Positions 52,131 to 60,713 of a stretch of DNA of 64,000 nucleotides are shown here, piece after piece. Location: the NCBI GenBank assembly GCA_021297895.1, contig JAJTHN010000005.1, positions 20,755 through 84,754 of the forward strand. Direction: 5' to 3'. The first letter of the stretch is position 1; each line of letters opens with the position of its first letter. Position numbers and translations under genes: made by a program. The DNA is from Phycisphaeraceae bacterium. GTDB lineage: Bacteria; Planctomycetota; Phycisphaerae; Phycisphaerales; UBA1924. The notes under the pieces are model-generated. The model made no database searches. It had not been told where the DNA came from and worked only from the letters and a program-made list of their open reading frames with translations.

Positions 52131-52748
52131 ATGAGCCGCACGCTGGTGCACATCCCGATCCTGCACACCGATGCGGACCTCGGCGACGCCGCGCAGAGCG
52201 TGCGCGATGCGATCGCCCGCGTCGGCGGAGCCGCGGCCCTCTCCCGGCGAGAGGCGATTCTCGCGTCTCTGTGGACACGGATCGAAACTTGGGTCCGAGA
52301 TTGTCCGATTCCGCCTTCAGGCCTTTTTGTCTATCAGGACGGCCTGCCGGTCTGCGACGCACCGGCCGTGTCGGGTCAGCCCGCGGAACTGGCCATCGTT
52401 CACGAACTGACCCGCAAGGGCAGTCGAAACCACGCCTTGCTTCTCGACCTCCATCAACGCGGCGCGACGATCACGGGCACCGAGAGCCCGCAGTTGCTGC
52501 TCGAAGAGATCGCCCTGCTCGGCAAGGCCCAGCAGGGCCAGTGCGACCCGCGGCACGAGTTCCGCTCCCGCGCCATTCTCGAAAAGCGCGACCGCTTCAT
52601 CGCCGACCGCATCAACGCCACGCTCCCTCCCGGCGGTTCAGCCATTCTCTTCCTGGGCATGCTCCACAACGCCGTGGGCATGCTCGCGCCGGACATCATC
52701 GTGACTCAACCCATCGACACCCGCGCCGCACTCAACAGCGCCGCGTGA
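52131..52748 (+). CDS. Unknown protein within the gas-vesicle cluster
   Basis: The 205-residue product begins MSRTLVHIPILHTDADLGD and continues with mixed alpha/beta structure (SGLFVYQDGLPVCD, LLLDLHQRGATITGTESPQLL, a DRFIADRINATLPPGGSAILFLGMLH segment). It has no signal peptide or membrane helix. I do not recognise the family. Its stop overlaps the Hsp20 gene start (GTGA), so it is coupled to that gene and probably acts in the same process. The poly-C tract is 20 bases upstream. Confidence 0.7.
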   Translation: MSRTLVHIPILHTDADLGDAAQSVRDAIARVGGAAALSRREAILASLWTRIETWVRDCPIPPSGLFVYQDGLPVCDAPAVSGQPAELAIVHELTRKGSRNHALLLDLHQRGATITGTESPQLLLEEIALLGKAQQGQCDPRHEFRSRAILEKRDRFIADRINATLPPGGSAILFLGMLHNAVGMLAPDIIVTQPIDTRAALNSAA

Positions 52749-53398
52749 TCCCGTCAACTCACACCACCTCGATCGCCCCACCGAACCACACGGAGCCCAC
52801 CCAAGCCCCCGCACCCTCTCAGCCCCCGCGCAAGCCCTTCGATAAGTCCAACACCAACACCGGCACCGACAACGCCGATCACACCGGCGCCACCGGCGGC
52901 TTCAACCTCAACATCGGCGGCTCCGGCGTCGAGGGCATTCTCGGCGGGCTCTCGGGCCTGCTCCGCACGCTGGGCGAACTCGCCGAGAAGGGCGAGGAAC
53001 TCAAGCGCTCCGGCAGCCTCACCGACAAGCAGGGCCGCGAGGTCAACTTTCGTTACGGCGTCCGCGTCCGCACCCTCAACGAAGGCCGCGATGTCCGCGT
53101 CGAGCCCTTCGGCAACCTCAAGCGCGACGAACGCACCGGCGAAGCCACGTTTCAGGAAGTCCGCGAGCCCGTCTGCGACATCTTCGAGGAAGACGATCAC
53201 GTCAAGCTCGTGCTGGAAATGCCCGGCATCAGCGAGTCCGACGTCACGCTCGATGTCCAGGGCGACGTCATGACCATCTCCGCCGAGCGCAATGGCAAGC
53301 GATACCGCAAAGAGGTCCTGCTCCCCGCGGCCCTTGAGTGCAGCAAGATGTCCGTCGCCTGCAATAACGGCCTGGTCGAAGTCCGCTGCATGCGCTGA
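52745..53398 (+). CDS. gvpH: Small heat shock protein, Hsp20/GvpH-like
   Basis: The GTG start overlaps the stop of the previous gene. The 217-residue product has a Pro/Thr/Asn-rich N-terminus, a Gly-rich region (GGFNLNIGGSGVEGILGGLSGLL), then an alpha-crystallin domain (DDHVKLVLEMPGISESDVTLDVQGDVMTISAER) ending VEVRCMR. GvpH in other gas-vesicle clusters is an Hsp20-like chaperone, and this one fits. It probably keeps hydrophobic vesicle proteins from aggregating. Confidence 0.87.
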   Translation: MIPSTHTTSIAPPNHTEPTQAPAPSQPPRKPFDKSNTNTGTDNADHTGATGGFNLNIGGSGVEGILGGLSGLLRTLGELAEKGEELKRSGSLTDKQGREVNFRYGVRVRTLNEGRDVRVEPFGNLKRDERTGEATFQEVREPVCDIFEEDDHVKLVLEMPGISESDVTLDVQGDVMTISAERNGKRYRKEVLLPAALECSKMSVACNNGLVEVRCMR

Positions 53399-53485
53399 CC
53401 GATCCGTCACGCCCGACCCGGTCCGAGTCTGACGCCCGTTCCGCCTCTCCCACCCCGCACCTCGCGGCCAATCAGGAGCCGAAGC

Positions 53486-55675
53486 ATGTTTCACGTCAGC
53501 GACGCTCCCGCGGGCGACACCACGAAGAAAAGCGGCTCAGCGCCCGCCGGCGGTCCGTCCGCCCAGCTCCGCGTCGCTGAGGCACTAAGCAAGGACGTCG
53601 GCCGCGCCGTCGCGCGGCTCGATCCCGATGACATGAAGCGCCTCGGCGTGAACATCGGCGATGTCGTGCTCATCACGGGCAAGAAGACCACCGCCGCCCG
53701 CGCCATGCCCGCGTACAAGGAGCAGCGTGGCCAGGGCCTGGTCCAGCTCGATGGCCTCAGCCGCGCCAACGCCGGCGCGGGCATCGATGATCGTGTCACC
53801 GTCGCACGCTCCGAGTGCCGCAGCGCCGAGAGCCTCACCATCGCCCCGGTCAGCGTCACGGTCAGCGACCGCGACTTGAAGTACATCGGCTCGCTGCTCG
53901 ACGGTCTGGTCGTCGTGCCCGGCGACCGTATCCGCGCTGCGCTCTTCGGCAGCCGCAGCGCCGAGTTCGTCGTCCGCAAGGCCGCGCCCGCCGGCACCCC
54001 CGTGCTCATCAACGCCAGCACGCGTCTGGTGATCGAGCGCTCCGGCGAGAACGCGCCAAAGGCCGACCCCGCCGCCGGCACCGCGATCAGTTACGAGGAC
54101 ATCGGCGGCCTGAAGAGCCAGGTCCATCGCATCCGCGAGATGATCGAACTGCCCCTTCGCTATCCGGAGGTCCTCGAGCGCCTGGGCATCGACCCGCCCA
54201 AGGGCGTCCTCCTCCACGGCCCACCCGGCTGCGGCAAGACCCTCATCGCCCGCGCCATCGCTCAGGAGACCGAGGCCAACTTCTTCACCGTCTCCGGGCC
54301 GGAGGTCATCCACAAGTTCTACGGCGAGAGCGAGGCCGCCCTCCGCAAGATCTGGGATGAGGCCACCCGAAAGGGACCGAGCATCATCTTCCTCGATGAG
54401 ATCGACTCCATCGCGCCCAAGCGCGAGAACACACAGGGCGAGGTCGAGAAGCGCGTCATCGCGCAGCTCCTGGCGCTCATGGACGGCCTCAACCGCCGGT
54501 CCGACGTCATCGTCATCGCCGCGACGAACCTGCCCAACAACATCGACCCCGCGCTCCGCCGGCCGGGGCGCTTCGACCGCGAAATCGCGATCCCCATCCC
54601 CGATCGTCACGCCCGCAAGCACATCCTCGAAATCCACTCCCGCGGCATGCCGCTGGCGCCCGATGTCAACATCGACCGTCTGGCCGACGCGACCCACGGC
54701 TACGTCGGCGCCGATCTCGAGGCCCTCTGCCGCGAGGCGGCGATGGCGTGCCTGCGCACGATCATGGGCCGCATCGACTTCAGCCAGTCGAGCATCCCCT
54801 TCGAACTGCTCAGCACGCTCGAAGTGACGATGAGCCACTTCAACCAGGCCATGAGCGAGATCGAGCCCAGCGCCGTGCGCGAGGTCTTCGTCGAAGTCCC
54901 CAACGTCAAGTGGACCGACATCGGCGGGCTCGAGCCCGTCAAGCAGCGCCTGCTCGAAGCCGTCGAGTGGCCGCTCAAGCACGCCGACGTTTTCTCCAGC
55001 GCCGGCGTCAAGCCCCCCAAGGGCATCCTTCTCGTCGGCCCGCCGGGAGTCGGCAAGACGCTGCTGGCCAAGGCCGTCGCCACGCAGACCGAGGCCAACT
55101 TCATCTCCGTCAAAGGCCCCGAGATCATCAGCAAGTACGTCGGCGAGAGCGAGAAGGGCGTGCGCGAGGTCTTCAAGAAAGCGCGTCGCGCCAGCCCCTG
55201 CATCCTGTTCTTCGATGAGATCGATGCGCTCATCCCGCGTCGGGGCGAGGGCTCCGACGGCGGCACGGCCAACCGCGTGCTCGCGCAGTTCCTCGCCGAG
55301 ATGGACGGCGTCGAGGAGCTCAAGGACGTGCTGGTCCTCGGCGCGACCAACCGTCTTGACATGCTCGACCCGGCGATGGTCCGTCCGGGCCGCTTCGATC
55401 AGGTCATCGAGATCCCTGCGCCCGATGAAGCCAGCCGCGCCGCGATCTTCCGCGTGCACCTCGCTGGCAAGCCGGTCGAGGCCGGCATCAGCCCCGAGGA
55501 CCTGGCTCGCCGCACGCCCGGCGCCAGCGGCGCACAGGTCTCGGGCATCTGCGCCCGTGCCGCGATGCACGCCGTCCGCCGCGCCGTCGGAGCGATCATC
55601 CCCGGTGCGCCCGCGCCGAGCGTGACGATCCGTCGCGATGACCTCGACGCGGCGGTCCGCGAAGAACTCGAGTAA
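53486..55675 (+). CDS. Cdc48/VAT-type double AAA ATPase in the gas-vesicle cluster
   Basis: The 729-residue protein has a Cdc48 N-domain (LRVAEALSKDVGRAVARLD) and two AAA domains. D1 has GPPGCGKT at 245-252, IIFLDEIDSIAPKRE and the SRH-like ATNLPNNIDPALRRPGRFD. D2 has GPPGVGKT near 518-525, ILFFDEIDALIPRRG and GATNRLDMLDPAMVRPGRFD. Its domain plan is that of archaeal VAT, which unfolds and remodels protein complexes. It may disassemble or quality-control gas-vesicle proteins. Confidence 0.92.
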   Translation: MFHVSDAPAGDTTKKSGSAPAGGPSAQLRVAEALSKDVGRAVARLDPDDMKRLGVNIGDVVLITGKKTTAARAMPAYKEQRGQGLVQLDGLSRANAGAGIDDRVTVARSECRSAESLTIAPVSVTVSDRDLKYIGSLLDGLVVVPGDRIRAALFGSRSAEFVVRKAAPAGTPVLINASTRLVIERSGENAPKADPAAGTAISYEDIGGLKSQVHRIREMIELPLRYPEVLERLGIDPPKGVLLHGPPGCGKTLIARAIAQETEANFFTVSGPEVIHKFYGESEAALRKIWDEATRKGPSIIFLDEIDSIAPKRENTQGEVEKRVIAQLLALMDGLNRRSDVIVIAATNLPNNIDPALRRPGRFDREIAIPIPDRHARKHILEIHSRGMPLAPDVNIDRLADATHGYVGADLEALCREAAMACLRTIMGRIDFSQSSIPFELLSTLEVTMSHFNQAMSEIEPSAVREVFVEVPNVKWTDIGGLEPVKQRLLEAVEWPLKHADVFSSAGVKPPKGILLVGPPGVGKTLLAKAVATQTEANFISVKGPEIISKYVGESEKGVREVFKKARRASPCILFFDEIDALIPRRGEGSDGGTANRVLAQFLAEMDGVEELKDVLVLGATNRLDMLDPAMVRPGRFDQVIEIPAPDEASRAAIFRVHLAGKPVEAGISPEDLARRTPGASGAQVSGICARAAMHAVRRAVGAIIPGAPAPSVTIRRDDLDAAVREELE

Positions 55676-55718
55676 CGCACGCAAACGGGCGGCATCCCGC
55701 GCGCCCTTCGAGCACACG

Positions 55719-56603
55719 ATGAACACCAACGCGATCATCGAGCCCCGCACGCACGACCTGCCCGATCGCGCCCCCGAGGGCGTCACCGCCGATGCGCTCG
55801 GACACGACCGCGCGCTCGCGCTGATCGGCATCGCCCCCGCGGGGCGGCTCGACGCCGCGGGCCTTGCTGGCTTCTCGCCCGGCGATCGCGCGATGATCCG
55901 CACGCACGCCGGGCTGGATGCGCTGGTGCTCGACATCTCCGCCGCGGACTTCACCGGCAGCGCCGGCGAGCGCAACCTCGCGGACATCGCGTTCCTCGCC
56001 CCGCGCGTGCAGCGTCACGAGGCGCTGCTCACGCACGCGCGGGCATCGGGCTCGGCGGTCCTCCCGTGCCGATTCGCAACGCTGTTCACATCACTGGCCT
56101 CGCTCGATGCGCGCCTCGCGCACATCGCCCCCTGCGTTCTCGCGTTCCTGAACGAGGTCGCCGGTCGCGATGAGTGGGGGCTCAAGGTCGTCGTCGACCG
56201 CGCCGCGGCACTCAGCCGCTGCCACGCCGAACTCGCCCAGCGCGCGGGCCTTGCGAGCGCCTCCGCCGGCGCACGCTACCTCATGGAGCGCAAACTCCGC
56301 CAGCAGGCCGAAGAGGGCGTCGCATCATGGATCGGGGCCCGCGCCGCCGATGTGCTCGCGAGCGTCGGCCCATGCTGCGTCCGCACGCAGGTCGGAAAGG
56401 TCGCCGCCGCGAGCGCCACACGCGACGACGGACGCATCGTCGTCGCCAACTTCGCGCTGCTCATCGATCGCTCTCACGGCGCCGCGGCGATCGCCGCCCG
56501 CGTCACCGAACTCTCCGCCGCGCTCGGCGCACAGGGCGTGGGTCTCGAACTCTCCGGCCCGTGGCCCGTCTACTCGTTCGTCCCGCCGTTGGACGCCGAC
56601 TGA
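55719..56603 (+). CDS. gvpF: Gas vesicle protein GvpF/GvpL family, second copy
   Basis: The ATG at 55719 gives a 294-residue protein. It contains the GvpF/L blocks LALIGIAPAGRLDAAGLAG, RHEALLTHARASGSAVLPCRFATLF, HELAQRAGLASASAGARYLMERKLRQQ-type helices and the C-terminal strand-helix unit VVANFALLIDR ending GPWPVYSFVPP. Unlike the first copy it is uninterrupted. Its stop overlaps the third copy (TGATG). The gvpF symbol is tentative because F and L cannot be told apart here. Confidence 0.87.
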   Translation: MNTNAIIEPRTHDLPDRAPEGVTADALGHDRALALIGIAPAGRLDAAGLAGFSPGDRAMIRTHAGLDALVLDISAADFTGSAGERNLADIAFLAPRVQRHEALLTHARASGSAVLPCRFATLFTSLASLDARLAHIAPCVLAFLNEVAGRDEWGLKVVVDRAAALSRCHAELAQRAGLASASAGARYLMERKLRQQAEEGVASWIGARAADVLASVGPCCVRTQVGKVAAASATRDDGRIVVANFALLIDRSHGAAAIAARVTELSAALGAQGVGLELSGPWPVYSFVPPLDAD

Positions 56604-57364
56604 TGCTCACGCTGATCTACGCGATCACCGACGCCGCGCCCGCCGCCACCGGCACCAGCGCCGATCGCACATCATCGCTCGAATCGCTCCGCGCCACCGC
56701 ACGCGGGATCGACGGCGCGCCGCTGAGCATCGTCATCGAGGCCGGCTTCGCCGCGATCATCTCGCACCACGCGGACGACCGATTCGCAACCGGCGTGCGG
56801 ATCGAAGACCTCCGCACCTTCGAACACGTCGCCGCGGCCGTCGCCGCCATTTCGCCGATGCTCCCGGTCCGCTTCGCGCCGATCCCCGCAAACGACGGCT
56901 CGGCGCTCGCCGCGACCGATCCCGCGGCCGGCGTGCGACGCTTCATCGCCTGCCGCGCGGATCACTTGCGCACGCAACTGGCCGAAGTGGGGGGCATGGT
57001 CAGCGTCAGCATCCATCTTGACGTCGGCCCGCCGCCGAGCGCGGACAAGCCGCCCGCGGCACCGGTGGCGGGCGCAGCCGGCGGCTCATACCTGCGCGCC
57101 CGTGCCGAGGCGTATGCCGCGCGCGATGGCGTCCCCGCCGCGCTGCACACGCTGGTCGCCGGCCCGCTCGCGGAAGTCAAAGCCCACGCCCGCAAGACGC
57201 GGCTCGAAGGCCCGCGTTCGGCGATGCCGCTCTCGAGCGTGCACCTGCTGATCCCCGCTTCGCGATTCGAAACGGTGCGCGAACTCTTCGAGGTCGCCAG
57301 ACCGAAGTTGCCGGACGGAGCGGTGATCCTCGGCCCGACCTTGCCGCACGCCTTCGTCGCGTGA
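56603..57364 (+). CDS. gvpL: Gas vesicle protein GvpF/GvpL family, third copy
   Basis: The 253-residue product begins MLTLIYAITDAAPAATGTSAD and carries the family's helical core (LRTFEHVAAAVAAISPMLPVRFAPIPANDGS, AAGVRRFIACRADHLRTQLAE) and a C-terminal domain (SSVHLLIPASRFETVRELFEVARPKLPDG). It is the most divergent of the three copies and is called by these blocks, so F versus L is a convenience label. It closes the gas-vesicle cluster; the next gene is an unrelated acetyltransferase. Confidence 0.8.
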   Translation: MLTLIYAITDAAPAATGTSADRTSSLESLRATARGIDGAPLSIVIEAGFAAIISHHADDRFATGVRIEDLRTFEHVAAAVAAISPMLPVRFAPIPANDGSALAATDPAAGVRRFIACRADHLRTQLAEVGGMVSVSIHLDVGPPPSADKPPAAPVAGAAGGSYLRARAEAYAARDGVPAALHTLVAGPLAEVKAHARKTRLEGPRSAMPLSSVHLLIPASRFETVRELFEVARPKLPDGAVILGPTLPHAFVA

Positions 57365-57431
57365 CGCCGCGGCGTGCGCCCGCACGAGCCGCGTGCTGGC
57401 CCGCTCCCGCCGGGCGCGCAACGATCGCCGC

Positions 57432-57983
57432 ATGAACCTCCGCCCCGCCCGCGAGAGCGACTTTGCGCCGATCGTCGAACTGACGAACCACTACATCGTG
57501 CACACGTCGATCCACTTCTCGTACGACCCGCTCACGCCCGGCGACATGCGGTCGCTCTGGCTGCGCGATCGTGACCGCTACCCCTGGATCGTCGCCGAGA
57601 TCGACGGCACGTTCGCCGGCTACGCCAAGGCCGCCCCGTGGCGCGAGCGAGCCGCGTACCAGTGGGTCGCCGAACTGGGCATCTACGTCGCCGACCGCGT
57701 CCACCGCACCGGCGTCGGCTCGGCGCTGTACACGCGCCTCATCGACGACTGCGCCCGCGCGGGCTTCGACAGCGTTCTCGGCGGCATCACGCTCCCGAAC
57801 GAACCCAGCGTTCGCCTGCACGAGAAACTCGGGTTCATCAAGGTCGCCCACTTCCCGCGCGTCGGCTACAAGCTCGGCGCGTGGTACGACGTTGGCTTCT
57901 GGCAGAAGTTCCTGCGCAGCGCGACACCGCCGCCGAGCAGCCCGGCGTTCGAGCCAGCACCGCCACCGCTCCGCGTGCAGTGA
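57432..57983 (+). CDS. GNAT-family N-acetyltransferase, phosphinothricin acetyltransferase-like
   Basis: The ATG at 57432 gives a 183-residue protein. It begins MNLRPARESDFAPIVELTNHYIVHTSIHF, typical of the Pat/YncA branch, which acetylates amino-acid amino groups. The acetyl-CoA motif is in the HRTGVGSALYTRLIDDCARAGF block, and the C-terminal domain includes VGYKLGAWYDVGFWQKFL. Substrate is not known; YncA-like enzymes also detoxify methionine analogues. It lies 68 bases after the third gvpF/L but is functionally unrelated. Confidence 0.88.
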   Translation: MNLRPARESDFAPIVELTNHYIVHTSIHFSYDPLTPGDMRSLWLRDRDRYPWIVAEIDGTFAGYAKAAPWRERAAYQWVAELGIYVADRVHRTGVGSALYTRLIDDCARAGFDSVLGGITLPNEPSVRLHEKLGFIKVAHFPRVGYKLGAWYDVGFWQKFLRSATPPPSSPAFEPAPPPLRVQ

Positions 57984-58314
57984 GTCATCACCCGGACGCC
58001 CATGCCCGCTCCCGGACGGCGGACCTGAGGAGTCCGCGACGAAGGTCCGGATCGCACGCTCCCGCCACTCCCACCGCCCGCTTCGGGCCCACGACCGTTG
58101 CCGGTGGCGCGGCGAGCCGCCCTGGGCTCGCATGCCACCGGTCAGCGGGCCCCCTTCCGTTTCTTCCACTCTTCCCCCGCCCGCCTGAGGGCGGACCGGC
58201 CCTCACCCTCCATCCTCGCGCAGCGGGAGAGAGCGCACCGGCGGGCGCAGCAGAGGCCGTGCCCTCACGGCCCCCGCCGCCCACCAGCCACGACACCGCA
58301 ACTCTCCTGCTCCC
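57984..58314. other. Convergent intergenic region with hairpins
   Basis: Between the acetyltransferase and the opposing aspartokinase lies GC-rich sequence without a credible gene. GCGGAC and GTCCGC form a 6-bp stem at 58019-58037, and CCGCC/GGCGG another at 58181-58194. Either may terminate a transcript, but neither has a T run. Confidence 0.45.
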
Positions 58315-59163
58315 TCAAACCTCGACCACCGCTGGCGTCTCTCTCCGCTCCAGCAGATTGCCATCGAGCGCATCGCCAACGACCGTCGCATCTTCGCGTC
58401 CGTGCGTGCCGACTTCGAACGTCAGCGCGTGGTCCCGCGCGAACGCGATCGCCTTCGGCTGAACGATCCCGCCGCCGAGGCTCAGCGCGTGCGCCCACGA
58501 CACCTCAAGATACCGTGCCGGCTCCGGCCCGGGTTGGTTCGGATCGCGCTCGTAGAGCCCCGCGACGTCCTTGACAAGTCGACATCGACACCCCAACTGC
58601 TGCGCGATGAAGATCGCCGTCAGGTCGCTGCCGCCGCGGCCGAGCAGCGTCGTCGCGCCGTGCTCATCAACACCCACGAAACCCGGAACAACCACGCACG
58701 CGTGTGTCCGCAGACTCGCCCGCACAAGCCCCGCGTCAAGCCCCGTGGCGCTGCTGTCCAGCGGCTGACCCGTCGTTCGCAGGCCAACCTGCCGCGGCGT
58801 GAGCACCTGCGAAGTGATCCCCGCGCTGGTCAGCGCCAGGCCCAGGAGCGCCGCGCTGGCGAGTTCGCCCGTCGACAGCAGCAGCGCCGTCGCGTGCGGG
58901 TCGTGATACTCGCCGAACGCGCGTGCCTGACCCAGCAGCGAGTCGGTCACGCCCTCCAGCGCGCTGACCACCGCCACCACGCGCGTCCCGCGGGCCACGT
59001 GCCGCGCAACTTCCGCCGCTGCTCGGCGGACATCCTGCTGATTCCGCAGCACCGAGCCGCCGAACTTCAGCACGACAATCTCCGTCTTCACCCCGCCCGC
59101 GGCGGGGGCCGCGTCGCTTCCGATATGAATGCCGTGAGCATGACTCTTCTGATTCGTCGACAT
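58315..59163 (-). CDS. lysC: Aspartate kinase, catalytic domain only
   Basis: Aspartokinase phosphorylates aspartate in the route to Lys, Thr and Met. The 282-residue protein has KFGGSV (Lys33), AVVSALEGVTDSLL, the GRGGSDLTAI core and KDVAGLYERDPN, then LSLGGGIVQPKAIAFA. It ends where a regulatory ACT region would normally begin, so it is a catalytic-only form. The start at 59163 follows AAAGGA. It lies 124 bases after the metB-like gene on the same strand and is probably controlled with it. Confidence 0.88.
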   Translation of the reverse strand: MSTNQKSHAHGIHIGSDAAPAAGGVKTEIVVLKFGGSVLRNQQDVRRAAAEVARHVARGTRVVAVVSALEGVTDSLLGQARAFGEYHDPHATALLLSTGELASAALLGLALTSAGITSQVLTPRQVGLRTTGQPLDSSATGLDAGLVRASLRTHACVVVPGFVGVDEHGATTLLGRGGSDLTAIFIAQQLGCRCRLVKDVAGLYERDPNQPGPEPARYLEVSWAHALSLGGGIVQPKAIAFARDHALTFEVGTHGREDATVVGDALDGNLLERRETPAVVEV

Positions 59164-59287
59164 GATGTGTCCTTTCGCGCGGCGCCGCGGCCGTCGTTGT
59201 GCTCGGTGTCGTGGATCGATGAACACCGGGAAGGTGGGCACCGTCCTCAGATGCGTTTGGTTCAGTGGGAATCGCTCGCCACAGGCC

Positions 59288-60562
59288 TTACTTGGCCAGC
59301 GCCGCCGCCAGTTCGCGCTCGGCGGCCTTCTTCGCGTGCGCCCGCGTGATCGCCTGATCCAGGTCGGAGATCACGTCCACCGGATCCTCAAGGCCCACGC
59401 TCAGCCGAACGAGCCCATCGGTGATGCCCACCGCCTCGCGCTGATGCCGCGGCACATCGCCGTGCGTCATCGTCGCCGGGTGCGTCACCAGCGTCTCAAC
59501 ACTCCCGACATGCTCCACCAGCGAGCACAGTTCCAGGCTCCGCAGGAACTCGCGCCCCGCCGGCACGCCCCCGCGCAGCTCGAACGACACCACGCCGCCG
59601 TGCAGATCGCCGATGTGCTGCTTGAGCGCCAGCGCCCGCTGCGGGAACCGCTCCAGACCCGGGTAGTGAACCTTCGCGACATCATCGTGCGTGCTCAGCC
59701 ACCGCGCGATCCGCAGCGCGTTGCGGCTCTGCTCGCGGATCCGCAGCGCCAGCGTCCGGATGCCCCGCGTCGTCAGCCACGCGTTCAGCGGCGACTGAAT
59801 CCCGCCCGTGCTCTTGCGGATGAACCGCAGCTTGTCCGCCAGTTCCGTGTTCCGCGTCACCAGCGCGCCGCCAAGGGCCGTGCTGTGCCCCTCGATGTGC
59901 TTGGTCGTCGAGTACACGCTCACATCCGCGCCAAGGTCCAGCGGCCGCTGAACGATCGGCGTCAGGAACGTGTTGTCCACCGCCAGAATCGCCCCCGCCG
60001 CACGCGTCACCTTCGCCACCGCCTCGATGTCCGTCAGCACCAGCGTCGGGTTCGCCGGCGACTCGATGAACACCAGCTTCGTCCGCGGCTGCAGCGCCCG
60101 CTGCACATTCTCCGCGTCGCGTGCGTCAACGAACGTGTGCTCCACGCCAAACCGGCTCAGCACCTGCTGAACCAGCCGTGTTGTCCCGCCGTAGATCGCG
60201 CTGCCGAGAATGACGTGATCGCCCGCGCTGAGCAGCGTGAGCATCAAAGCCGTCTCGGCACCGAGCCCGGTCGAGAACGTGACACAATCCTCCGCCCCTT
60301 CCAGTTCCGCCAGCGCCCGCTCCAGTTCGCTCACCGTCGGGTTGCTGCAGCGCGAGTACGCGAACTCCACCGGCGAGCCGACATCGTCGCCGTCCTGCAG
60401 AAACGTGGTGGACTGAACGATGCCGCCGACCAGCGCATCGCCCCGCCCCCCCTGCCGCCCGGCCCGCAGCGCCCGAGTGGCCAGCGCCAGCGGCGTGACG
60501 TTGCCCGCGTCGCGCGTGTTGATGTCCGTGGAAGAAACGCTGTGATGATCGTGACGTGCCAT
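59288..60562 (-). CDS. metB: Cystathionine gamma-synthase-like PLP enzyme (Cys/Met metabolism)
   Basis: The 424-residue protein is a Cys/Met-metabolism PLP enzyme. It shows TRALRAGRQGG, FAYSRCSNPTVSELERALAELEGAE, TFSTGLGAE, IYGGTTRLVQQVLSRFG, VFIESPANPTLVLTDI and the PLP lysine in YSTTKHIEGHS near 219. The substrate could be O-succinylhomoserine (cystathionine gamma-synthase) or another homoserine ester. The start is fixed by AAGGAGG, itself in a hairpin. A SAM riboswitch upstream and the following lysC gene support a methionine role. Confidence 0.88.
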   Translation of the reverse strand: MARHDHHSVSSTDINTRDAGNVTPLALATRALRAGRQGGRGDALVGGIVQSTTFLQDGDDVGSPVEFAYSRCSNPTVSELERALAELEGAEDCVTFSTGLGAETALMLTLLSAGDHVILGSAIYGGTTRLVQQVLSRFGVEHTFVDARDAENVQRALQPRTKLVFIESPANPTLVLTDIEAVAKVTRAAGAILAVDNTFLTPIVQRPLDLGADVSVYSTTKHIEGHSTALGGALVTRNTELADKLRFIRKSTGGIQSPLNAWLTTRGIRTLALRIREQSRNALRIARWLSTHDDVAKVHYPGLERFPQRALALKQHIGDLHGGVVSFELRGGVPAGREFLRSLELCSLVEHVGSVETLVTHPATMTHGDVPRHQREAVGITDGLVRLSVGLEDPVDVISDLDQAITRAHAKKAAERELAAALAK

Positions 60563-60583
60563 GCCGCAGAACCTCCTTGCGGC
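60563..60583 (-). promoter_or_regulatory. Hairpin holding the metB Shine-Dalgarno sequence
   Basis: GCCGCA and TGCGGC form a 6-bp stem right before the metB ATG, with AGGAGGTTC in its loop, so the ribosome site can be hidden or exposed. As the last element of a SAM-responsive leader it may be the switch for translation. Confidence 0.55.
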
Positions 60584-60656
60584 ATCAAGCATGACCAGAC
60601 CGATGCGCCCGCGACAACATCGCCGCGAGTCCTTTGCCGGTGCCCAGGTTGTTCTC

Positions 60657-60684
60657 GGAAAAGCCGGGCCTGTGATCAAGCCCG
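60657..60684 (-). terminator. Possible attenuator terminator in the metB leader
   Basis: CGGGC and GCCCG form a 5-bp stem with a 10-base loop, followed by GCTTTT on the coding strand. It is located between the riboswitch and the metB start and would suit transcription attenuation, but the stem is short. Confidence 0.35.
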
Positions 60685-60713
60685 AAGTCTTTGCCGGGAG
60701 CAACGCTCGCCCA

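Noticed and set aside
53585..55987. An 800-codon minus-strand frame opposite the Cdc48-type gene
   Set aside because: It is the antisense of a gene with two complete AAA domains and shows only low-complexity Asp/Leu/Arg content.
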